A stretch of DNA of 5,843 bases. It comes from Acidimicrobiales bacterium (GTDB taxonomy: Bacteria > Actinomycetota > Acidimicrobiia > Acidimicrobiales > Palsa-688). The stretch is taken from contig JASHVH010000211.1 of assembly GCA_030039575.1 (NCBI GenBank), forward strand, positions 1-5,843, given 5' to 3'. Positions 1 to 5,305 of the stretch are shown piece after piece. Position 1 is the first letter of the stretch. Each line of letters starts with the position of its first letter. The translations under genes were made by a program, and so were the position numbers. The notes under the pieces are model-generated. The model was not told where the DNA came from, ran no database searches, and saw nothing but the letters and a program-made list of their open reading frames with translations.

Positions 1-218
1 CAGAGCGCGACCGCTGCCGGCAGCGCTACACCGACGATGACCAGGCCGATGACGATAGCGGTGTCGGTCCTCGTCCACCGTGGCGGAGCGAGGGCCTGCG
101 CGGGCCCCAAGCCACGAGACCTTTGGCCACCTGCGTCCCCCTGATCCCCGGCACCGTCCGCGAGAGGCGGGCCCGGCCGCTCGCTGACGAGGGTGCCTGC
201 CTCGTCCACGGCGCTCAC
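1..218 (-). CDS. Partial single-pass membrane protein of unknown function (C-terminus beyond window)
   Basis: An open frame on the minus strand runs off the left edge without a stop. From a GTG at 218-216 it encodes about 72 residues. The first ~50 are rich in Gly, Pro, Ala and charged residues and look disordered. They are followed, at about residues 52-72, by a hydrophobic stretch (TDTAIVIGLVIVGVALPAA) that fits a transmembrane helix. GTG 218 has a weak Shine-Dalgarno-like AGG about 10 nt upstream. Other GTG starts at 236 and 212 are possible, and the frame stays open further upstream without an ATG. It is transcribed divergently from the next gene. No family is recognised; a disordered N-terminus with a membrane anchor is common among small actinobacterial envelope proteins. 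The strand, frame and membrane helix are seen in the sequence; that it is a real gene is an inference of moderate strength. Confidence 0.45.
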   Translation of the reverse strand, partial: MSAVDEAGTLVSERPGPPLADGAGDQGDAGGQRSRGLGPAQALAPPRWTRTDTAIVIGLVIVGVALPAAVAL

Positions 219-402
219 CGAGGTGCAACCTAGCACTAACGCTCGATCGCCCCATAGATCCCGTGATAGGTCGACCCCTTCCGTGCCCTGGTAGGGCCGA
301 AGGTCCGGCCAGAAGTGGTGGCGCCAACAGCGTCGTAGCCAAAAGGTCTGGTGGGCCCTGGCGGGTCTCGGGACAGGCGTCCCTCGGCGAAGGCAAATAT
401 CC
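219..402. promoter_or_regulatory. Divergent intergenic region between the partial membrane gene and the hydrolase-like gene
   Basis: About 180 bp separates two divergently read genes, so promoters for both are expected here. I could not find a convincing -35/-10 pair or an operator-like inverted repeat. Its location is the only support for the call. The boundaries depend on start codons that are themselves uncertain. Confidence 0.3.
389..393 (+). promoter_or_regulatory. Ribosome binding site GAAGG supporting a TTG start at 403
   Basis: GAAGG lies 9 nt before the TTG at 403. The in-frame ATG at 439, 12 codons later, has no comparable purine tract at a suitable distance. This favours TTG 403 as the start of the downstream gene. 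Confidence 0.45.
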
Positions 403-2154
403 TTGCCATTTGCGCCCAATTGGTGCAAGCGTGGATCCATGGCCAATAGGGCCGGGGGCGATCGCCCATCTGGTGCTTGGCTCCGTGCCTGGCGGGGTCT
501 GCCGAATTGGTGGAAGCTCGTCGGGCTGTGCGTGGCGGCCAACCTGACGGAGACCGGCCTCGTCCTCGGTTTTGACCACGGCGCCCGGCCGAACATCGCC
601 CCCCAGGCGAGTGCCGTGGCCCCTTTCGGGGTATTCGGCGACCTCCGGTGGGTGAGCGTGTACCACGACTCGTGGCCGTCGCTGGCGGGTGAGCTCATCG
701 CCATGCTCCTGGTCCGGGGCGGGTTGACCGCAATTTCGGTCGCTTTGGCCTGGCCGTCGCACCTGCCGGCACCACCTTTGCGGCGGTTGCTGCCCAGGGG
801 GATCTTCGCCACGGCCGTGGCGGCTGTGCTGCTGGCGCCGAGCGTTGTGCTGCTGTTCGGGCTGGCAGCCGTACCGATCTCGTGGCTGTTCTTTGCTGCC
901 GTCCCGTCGGCCCTGTTCGTGGCCTTCATTGCCCACCCCATCGGGGTCACCAGCGAGTGGTGGCGGCGCCTGATCGCTATTCGCGCCATCGGCTGGGTGG
1001 CGTTGTGCTTCGTGGTGTTGAGCCTGGCCACGGCGACGATGGCGGTGGCACCTCCAGTGCTGTGGCCGCTGATCGCCGGGGCGTCTGGCCTGTTCAATGC
1101 CTGGTCATGGCGGGGGCTGGTCCGGGTCGTGGTCGACCGGCGGCCGGCCCGCCATCTTGTGCCCGCCGTGCCTCTGGCCACATTGGCTCTGGTCGGGGTG
1201 GTGATCGGCGGCACAGTGATCGGTTTTGGCCACGTGCGGCCGGCGAAAGCAGACGCCAGCCCGCTGGTGAGCGAGCCAAGTGGCAACGGCCAACCGGTGC
1301 TGGTCGTCTCCGGGTACGGGTCGACATGGGATGGGGCCCCCGTGCACCCCGTGCCCGGGAACTTTATCGAGGTCCCGTTCTCTTACAGGGGCCTGAACGC
1401 GGCCGGGCAACCTCTTCCTTACGACTCGATGGACACGGTGAAGGCGCTGCCCAGGCTCGACCAGATGTTGCTGGTCCAAGTGATGTCCCTGTACGCGAGG
1501 ACCGGCCGGCCGGTAGACATCGTCGCCGAGAGCGAAGGGGCGCTGGTGGCCAAGACGGCCTTGCTGACCGAACCCCGTTCCCCGGTTGCGATGCTGGTAA
1601 TGGCTAGCCCGCTCGAGGACCCAGGCCGCGTTTTCTACCCAACGCGCGGCAATAACGGGTGGGGGGTGGCGACAGACGAAGCGATGCGTCTCATAAGTGA
1701 TGCCTTCCAGGAGATCGCGCCCGTGGACCTCTGGCCCGACAACCCCTTCCTGGCGTCGCTCGACGGCCAGGCACCTCTGTTACAAAAGGCCATGGCGTGC
1801 CCTATTTCCGGGACCCGTCAGTTTGCGCTGCTCCCTCTGGCCGACGCCACAGTGGTGCCGGTGGCCGAGAAGCTGGCGTTCCCGTCGGTGGTGCTGCCCG
1901 CGTTCCATGGCGGGCTCATCGAAAGCCCTTCCGGAGAGAAGGTCCTCTCCCGGGTCCTGTTGGACCGTCCTGTCAGTGCTGACCGCCTATGGCAACTGGC
2001 TGACCAGGCCATCAGCTACGCCTCCGCGGCATGGCAGGTGCCCTCGCTGGCCACGTCAGAGATCCCGACCTCAGCCCGCCAGGTGGGCAGCTCTCCGAGC
2101 TGCCCCCAGGTGGCAACTCAGCTCGGGGAGGCGATGACGCTGGCCAGCCGCTGA
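403..2154 (+). CDS. Multi-pass membrane protein with C-terminal alpha/beta-hydrolase-like domain, function unknown
   Basis: The product is 583 residues from TTG 403, or 571 from ATG 439; TTG is preferred because of the GAAGG 9 nt upstream. The N-terminal half carries several hydrophobic segments, at about residues 36-56, 92-116, 133-178 (long enough for two helices), 191-215 and 251-275, so roughly six membrane passes. Beyond residue ~295 it becomes soluble. The strand VLVVSGYGSTWDG (299-311) resembles the first core strand and oxyanion turn of an alpha/beta-hydrolase. VAESEGALVA has Ser377 in a nucleophile-elbow-like A-E-S-E-G, a variant of G-x-S-x-G. Asp481 (LADATVVP) and His502 (AFHGG) follow in the right order to complete a triad. 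I infer a membrane-tethered hydrolase or esterase-like protein, possibly acting outside the membrane on lipids or the envelope. The substrate is unknown and I do not recognise the family. The last ~45 residues are Ser/Ala/Pro-rich. It lies 122 bp before the repair operon and probably is not part of it. Confidence 0.75.
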   Translation: MPFAPNWCKRGSMANRAGGDRPSGAWLRAWRGLPNWWKLVGLCVAANLTETGLVLGFDHGARPNIAPQASAVAPFGVFGDLRWVSVYHDSWPSLAGELIAMLLVRGGLTAISVALAWPSHLPAPPLRRLLPRGIFATAVAAVLLAPSVVLLFGLAAVPISWLFFAAVPSALFVAFIAHPIGVTSEWWRRLIAIRAIGWVALCFVVLSLATATMAVAPPVLWPLIAGASGLFNAWSWRGLVRVVVDRRPARHLVPAVPLATLALVGVVIGGTVIGFGHVRPAKADASPLVSEPSGNGQPVLVVSGYGSTWDGAPVHPVPGNFIEVPFSYRGLNAAGQPLPYDSMDTVKALPRLDQMLLVQVMSLYARTGRPVDIVAESEGALVAKTALLTEPRSPVAMLVMASPLEDPGRVFYPTRGNNGWGVATDEAMRLISDAFQEIAPVDLWPDNPFLASLDGQAPLLQKAMACPISGTRQFALLPLADATVVPVAEKLAFPSVVLPAFHGGLIESPSGEKVLSRVLLDRPVSADRLWQLADQAISYASAAWQVPSLATSEIPTSARQVGSSPSCPQVATQLGEAMTLASR

Positions 2155-2276
2155 GGCCGCCTGTTGTATTGGCCGCCGAGGTTTGGCTGCGGAGTGGCAT
2201 TGAGTCGGTGTCGGGTCTGAGCTGCCGGACGAGGATGTCCGAAAACCGCCAGACTTGCCTTCCAAGGCGTGGCACG
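2155..2276 (+). promoter_or_regulatory. Leader of the alkA-ogt operon
   Basis: This 122-bp gap should contain the promoter of the repair operon, which in Ada-type systems is normally activated by the methylated Ada-like protein itself. No convincing -35/-10 pair and no obvious match to the E. coli Ada box were found. Two minor features are visible: a repeated GGCCGCC at 2155-2161 and 2171-2177, and a 12-bp palindrome (GCCTT-CC-AAGGC, 2257-2268) that contains the alkA ribosome binding site AAGG at 2264-2267. The AAGG is 9 nt before ATG 2277. A promoter here is inferred from position only. Confidence 0.35.
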
Positions 2277-3911
2277 ATGCCAGAGATGGACGATTTCGAA
2301 CGGTGCTATCGGGCGGTGCAGAGCCGGGACCCCCGCTTTGACGGGTGGTTCTTCACAGCCGTTACCTCCACCCACATCTACTGCCGCCCCAGCTGCCCGG
2401 CCCTCACCCCCAAAAGGGAGAACATCCGCTTTTACCCAACGTCGGCCGCAGCTCAGCAGGCCGGCTTTCGCGCCTGCCTGCGTTGCCGCCCGGATGCGGC
2501 GCCGGGGTCACCGGAATGGCTCGGGCGCGCCGATGTGGCCGCCCGGGCCGTGAAGCTGGTGCTGCACGGGGCCATCGACAGTGAGGGAGTGCCTGGGCTG
2601 GCGAGGCGGTTGGGGTACAGCGAACGGCAACTCCACCGTGTCCTGGTGGCCGAGGTCGGCACCGGCGCCCTGGCCCTGGCCCGGGCCCAGCGCTCACAAA
2701 CGGCCCGGACCCTGCTCGAGACGACGGACCTCCCGGCGGCCGGCGTGGCGTTCGCAGCGGGCTTCCAGAGCGTCCGCCAGTTCAACGAAACAGTGAAGCA
2801 GGTGTTCGGGCGTACCCCGACCGAACTGCGGCGGGCGGCGAGCCGGCGGGACTCGACCGTGGTTGGACCGCATCACGCCGGCGCGGCCCGGCCCGAACTA
2901 ACGCTCCGATTGGCTCATCGTCGGCCCTTCGCCGCCCAGCCGCTCTGGGATTACCTCGCCCTGCGGGCCGTGCCAGGCGTGGAGGTCTTCGACGGACGCG
3001 TATATCGCCGGAGCCTTCGGCTCCCACATGGCGAGGGGACGGTCGAGCTGACGCCGGCCGACGGGTACGTCAGCGCCGTCTTCTCGCTCGCAGACTTGCG
3101 CGACCTGAGCGTCGCTGTCGCAAGGTGCCGCCACCTGCTCAACCTCGACTCGGACCCGGAGGCCGTGGACGAGGCCCTCGGCGCCGACCCGCTGCTCGGG
3201 CCGCTGGTAAGGGAGGTGCCGGGCCGGCGAGTGGCCGGCGCCACCGACGGGCTGGAGATAGCGCTGCGAGCGGTCGTCGGCCAGCAAGTTTCGCTCGCGG
3301 CGGCCCGGGCCCTGGCCGGCAGCATCGTGAAGGCGGCGGGAAGACCGCTCGACCGGCCCGTAGGCCCGGTCACGCACACGTTCCCGGAGCCCGCCGCCCT
3401 GGCCGAACTGGCGGCGAGCGACCCAGGGGCGTTCCCCATGCCCGCGGCTCGCCGGCGGACGTTGCAGTGCCTGGCGGAGGCGGTGGCGGACGACAAGCTG
3501 ATCATCGACCCGGGCGCGGACCCGGCCGAGGTACAGGAGCTTCTGCTCGCCATCCCCGGTGTCGGGCCGTGGACCGCGTCGTATATAGCCATGCGGGCCA
3601 TCGGCGACCCGGACGCATTCCTTCCTACCGACCTTGGCTTGCACCGGGCGGCCGCCCACCTCGGGTTGGCCAGCGACCCGGGCTCCTTGACCAGGCTGGC
3701 CGAGCAGTGGCGCCCGTGGAGGGCTTACGCCCTCGCCCACTTGTGGTCGGTGGCAGGCAGGACCGGGGCAGGTGCGCCGGCCGCGGGGCGGGCGGGACCG
3801 ACAAGGCCGGTTGAGGCCACGGAGCCGGAGGCGGCGCCGGCTGTGCCCGGGAGGGCGGACGAGGGGGCCCGCACGACAAGTTCGACCTCTAAAGGAGAAA
3901 GTGCAGCATGA
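2277..3911 (+). CDS. alkA: Ada-type methyl-sensor/AraC regulator fused to AlkA 3-methyladenine DNA glycosylase
   Basis: A 544-residue fusion protein for alkylation repair. Residues ~5-75 form the Ada zinc/methylphosphotriester domain: FFTAVTSTHIYCRPSCPA with Cys36 and Cys40, then CLRC with Cys67 and Cys70. These match the four zinc ligands of E. coli Ada, and Cys36 corresponds to the methyl-accepting Cys38. Residues ~85-187 are an AraC-type helix-turn-helix (LARRLGYSERQLHRV; FAAGFQSVRQFN...FGRTPTELR). Residues ~205-315 match the AlkA N-terminal domain, and ~323-490 the HhH-GPD glycosylase domain (AVVGQQVS; IPGVGPWTASYIAMR). The catalytic aspartate is Asp452 in FLPTDLGL; E. coli AlkA has FLPDD, so the preceding acidic residue is Thr here. 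The tail from ~494 is low-complexity Ala/Pro/Gly. The Ada C-terminal methyltransferase domain is absent; that job falls to the overlapping ogt. The same arrangement is known in Mycobacterium tuberculosis (Rv1317c/Rv1316c). It probably regulates its own operon. Start ATG 2277 has AAGG 9 nt upstream; the frame is open upstream but overlaps the preceding gene. Confidence 0.95.
   Translation: MPEMDDFERCYRAVQSRDPRFDGWFFTAVTSTHIYCRPSCPALTPKRENIRFYPTSAAAQQAGFRACLRCRPDAAPGSPEWLGRADVAARAVKLVLHGAIDSEGVPGLARRLGYSERQLHRVLVAEVGTGALALARAQRSQTARTLLETTDLPAAGVAFAAGFQSVRQFNETVKQVFGRTPTELRRAASRRDSTVVGPHHAGAARPELTLRLAHRRPFAAQPLWDYLALRAVPGVEVFDGRVYRRSLRLPHGEGTVELTPADGYVSAVFSLADLRDLSVAVARCRHLLNLDSDPEAVDEALGADPLLGPLVREVPGRRVAGATDGLEIALRAVVGQQVSLAAARALAGSIVKAAGRPLDRPVGPVTHTFPEPAALAELAASDPGAFPMPAARRRTLQCLAEAVADDKLIIDPGADPAEVQELLLAIPGVGPWTASYIAMRAIGDPDAFLPTDLGLHRAAAHLGLASDPGSLTRLAEQWRPWRAYALAHLWSVAGRTGAGAPAAGRAGPTRPVEATEPEAAPAVPGRADEGARTTSSTSKGESAA
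3891..3897 (+). promoter_or_regulatory. Strong Shine-Dalgarno AAAGGAG for ogt
   Basis: AAAGGAG sits 10 nt before ATG 3908, inside the last codons of alkA. It fixes the ogt start and indicates efficient independent initiation in addition to coupling through the ATGA overlap. Confidence 0.8.
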
Positions 3912-4414
3912 CCCATCGTGTCCAGATGAAGACCCCGATCGGCGTACTCACGATCGAGTCCAATGAAGAAGCCGTAACCCACATCGCCCTGCCGGCCGAA
4001 GGAGGCGATCGCAAGGGGACGGCAAATGGCCGGCGTTCCCCGGCGCAGTCAGACGCCGGCCCGTTGCCGGCACCCCTGGCTGTGGCCGTAGCCCAGCTCG
4101 AGGAGTACTTTGCCGGCCGGCGCCGGCAATTCGACATCCCGCTCGAGCTTTGCGGCACGGACTTCCAGAAGAGCGTCTGGCTCGAACTGGCCCATATCCC
4201 GTACGGCGAGACGGTGAGCTATGGCGAGCTGGCATTGATGGTCGGGCGGCCGCAGGCCTACCGGGCGGTTGGGCAGGCCAATGGCGCCAACCCGGTACCG
4301 ATCGTGTTGCCCTGCCACCGGGTGGTGGCCAGTGGAGGCGGCATCGGCGGCTACGGGGGCGGCCTGCCCATGAAGCGCAAGCTCCTGGCCCTGGAGGGCG
4401 CTCAGGTTTCGTAG
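3908..4414 (+). CDS. ogt: Methylated-DNA--protein-cysteine methyltransferase (O6-alkylguanine repair)
   Basis: A 168-residue suicide methyltransferase that moves the alkyl group of O6-alkylguanine (and O4-alkylthymine) onto its own cysteine. The active site is VLPCHRVV with Cys136 and His137. Compared with human AGT, the equivalents are Tyr105 (VSYGEL), the arginine finger Arg119 (YRAVGQANGANP), Asn128, and Glu163 (ALEG) for the Asn-Cys-His-Glu network. The DNA-binding segment is FQKSVWLELAHIPYGETVSYGELA (about 86-109). The N-terminal domain is short; residues ~30-56 form a Gly/Pro/Arg-rich, probably flexible insertion. Its length is typical of bacterial Ogt. It overlaps the alkA stop by 4 bp (ATGA), so the two are co-transcribed and probably translationally coupled. 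It supplies the activity that the Ada-AlkA fusion lacks. Identification is firm. Confidence 0.97.
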   Translation: MTHRVQMKTPIGVLTIESNEEAVTHIALPAEGGDRKGTANGRRSPAQSDAGPLPAPLAVAVAQLEEYFAGRRRQFDIPLELCGTDFQKSVWLELAHIPYGETVSYGELALMVGRPQAYRAVGQANGANPVPIVLPCHRVVASGGGIGGYGGGLPMKRKLLALEGAQVS

Positions 4415-4451
4415 GCTCCTTTCCTTTGTCCTGACGGGGCCACCGTGCTAG

Positions 4452-4465
4452 CGCCCCACGGGGCG
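4452..4465. repeat. Short perfect inverted repeat downstream of ogt
   Basis: CGCCCC-AC-GGGGCG is a perfect 6-bp inverted repeat around 2 nt. An alternative pairing is GGGGC at 4436-4439/4440 with GCCCC at 4453-4457, with a 12-nt loop. It starts about 37 nt after the ogt stop and could help stop transcription, but no T tract follows. GC-rich chance pairing is a real alternative. Confidence 0.35.
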
Positions 4466-4478
4466 ACAGAAGCCCGGT

Positions 4479-4559
4479 CTGGGTGCAGAAAACCGTTCTC
4501 GTTGCGTTTTCAGCGACTTTTTTGACAGAAACGCGACCAGTCCGGCTTTCTGCACCCAG
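4479..4559. repeat. 81-nt long imperfect palindrome (17-bp terminal arms, paired core)
   Basis: The terminal arms CTGGGTGCAGAAAACCG (4479-4495) and CGGCTTTCTGCACCCAG (4543-4559) are reverse complements at 16 of 17 positions. In the same register, with no slippage, 4498-4499 pairs with 4539-4540 and 4501-4510 with 4528-4537, counting two G-T/G-U pairs. That leaves a loop of about 17 nt with a T6 run (4518-4523). The whole element would fold as one long stem with small internal mismatches. It sits between two convergent genes. It could be a non-autonomous mobile or REP-type repeat, a structured 3' RNA end serving both genes, or a binding site. No flanking direct repeat was seen and no second copy occurs in this window. 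The pairing is seen directly; the function is unknown. Confidence 0.85.
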
Positions 4560-4618
4560 TTCCGCTGGTCCCAGCCGGGGAAGGTCACTAAACATGCTGT
4601 GACAGGTGCTCTAAGTGG

Positions 4619-4634
4619 TGACCGGGACCGGTCA
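4619..4634. repeat. 16-bp palindrome TGACCGG-GA-CCGGTCA
   Basis: Perfect 7-bp inverted repeat around a 2-bp centre. The size and symmetry resemble a dimeric regulator's operator, but it lies downstream of both neighbouring genes, about 50 bp past the toxin stop, where no promoter is expected. It may be chance in GC-rich DNA or a remnant. Confidence 0.4.
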
Positions 4635-4685
4635 AGGCGGCTACCGCGGGACTCCTCAGGCGGCGCCAGGTCTTGGGACGGGGCG

Positions 4686-5291
4686 TCACCCCCACTTTGC
4701 TGACGAGCTGAGCCAACCGGACGGGACCGTAAAGCCGGCTCGCAAGACCAGGTGGGCGTGCAGCGCGGTCGCTTCGGCCATTCGACGAGCCTGTACCACC
4801 CTCGGCGCGGCGGGCTCGGTAAAGACCATGCTCCTCCCCACCGACGGCGCCGTCCTGGCCCGGTACACCAGAGGCGGCGGGCGACCGGCCCACCAGTCGA
4901 AGACGGCGTCGGCCAGTTGGCCGCAGGTGGCCAGCAGGGGGTCAGGGTCACGGCGGCTGGCGACATCTATCCGGCCCGTGCTGACCCGGTCGTCGAGCCC
5001 CAATGCGTCCAGGTTCGCCTGCCGGGTGAGGTGGAGCGACCGCGGGAAGGCGGTCAGTTCGACCAGCCACAGCTCGCCGTCGGCCTCGGTCAGGGTTTTG
5101 GCTACGAACCGCTCGCGGGCGGCCACCGCGGGCCGGTTGGCGGCGTAACGTACCCGGAACCGGCCCGATAGGGGGTCAAAACGGCCCTTCGGCTGGGGGT
5201 AGGCGTCCGAGGCCCAGTCACTCGGGTGGGCGGTGTCGATGCGCCACCAGGTCTTTGCGGGGGGGTCGAGGCGAAGGCCCAGGGGCCTCAC
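4686..5291 (-). CDS. RES-domain toxin (predicted NAD+ phosphorylase/hydrolase or ADP-ribosyl-transferase type)
   Basis: A 201-residue protein from GTG 5291. RES toxins such as MbcT degrade NAD+, and ParT modifies Prs; both are neutralised by a cognate Xre/MbcA/ParS-type antitoxin. RES-like features are W-R at the start (TWWRIDT, Arg17), the GRFDP turn (Arg37), and YAANRPAVAARERF with Tyr49 and Glu60, which match the conserved Y-x-A...A-x-x-E pattern. Later come a helix (LADAVFDWW) and LVYRARTAP followed by MVFTE. The last family position is commonly S-R, but here reads A-R (Ala145), with Ser150 or Ser154 nearby. The C-terminal ~40 residues form a helix-rich tail ending in GFTVPSGWL. It begins 14 nt after the antitoxin stop. 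Only GGGGG directly abutting the GTG is seen as a ribosome site, so coupled translation is likely. No other in-frame start lies between the antitoxin stop and the GTG. The family call is from motif recognition; the activity is inferred. Confidence 0.8.
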   Translation of the reverse strand: MRPLGLRLDPPAKTWWRIDTAHPSDWASDAYPQPKGRFDPLSGRFRVRYAANRPAVAARERFVAKTLTEADGELWLVELTAFPRSLHLTRQANLDALGLDDRVSTGRIDVASRRDPDPLLATCGQLADAVFDWWAGRPPPLVYRARTAPSVGRSMVFTEPAAPRVVQARRMAEATALHAHLVLRAGFTVPSGWLSSSAKWG

Positions 5292-5305
5292 CCCCGGGAA
5301 CGTGG

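Larger units (their letters stand above)
4415..4685. other. Convergent intergenic region with several inverted repeats
   Basis: About 270 bp lies between the ends of ogt (plus strand) and the RES toxin (minus strand). It shows no open frame with coding character. It holds a small hairpin (4452-4465), the large palindrome (4479-4559) and a 16-bp palindrome (4619-4634), each listed separately. The part around 4487-4535 is clearly richer in A/T than the flanking genes. No canonical intrinsic terminator (hairpin followed directly by a T run) is seen on either strand. Confidence 0.6.

Noticed and set aside
219..240. Lipobox-like V-L-G-C in the upstream extension of the left-edge gene
   Set aside because: The residues before the cysteine are charged rather than a hydrophobic signal peptide, so a lipoprotein is unlikely.
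882..1607. Plus-strand frame within the membrane hydrolase gene (241 residues)
   Set aside because: Gly/Arg-rich shadow in another frame of the larger gene with membrane helices and hydrolase motifs.
2155..2177. GGCCGCC direct repeats with 16-bp period upstream of alkA
   Set aside because: Seven G/C-only bases repeated once in GC-rich DNA are expected by chance; not called a regulator site.
2031..2276. In-frame upstream extension of the alkA gene by 82 codons
   Set aside because: It overlaps the end of the preceding gene and has low-complexity composition; the Ada domain begins right after ATG 2277, which has a well-spaced AAGG.
2898..3740. Long minus-strand open frame opposite alkA (280 residues)
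   Set aside because: Arg/Gly-rich antisense shadow of a firmly identified gene, with no recognisable domain.
4479..4559. Integron attC site or simple intrinsic terminator
   Set aside because: No GTTRRRY/RYYYAAC ends are seen at the arms, and the only T run is inside the loop rather than after the stem on either strand.
4615..5148. Plus-strand open frame opposite the RES toxin (177 residues)
   Set aside because: Composition is that of an antisense shadow (Ser/Arg/Ala-rich); the minus-strand product carries RES motifs and an antitoxin partner.
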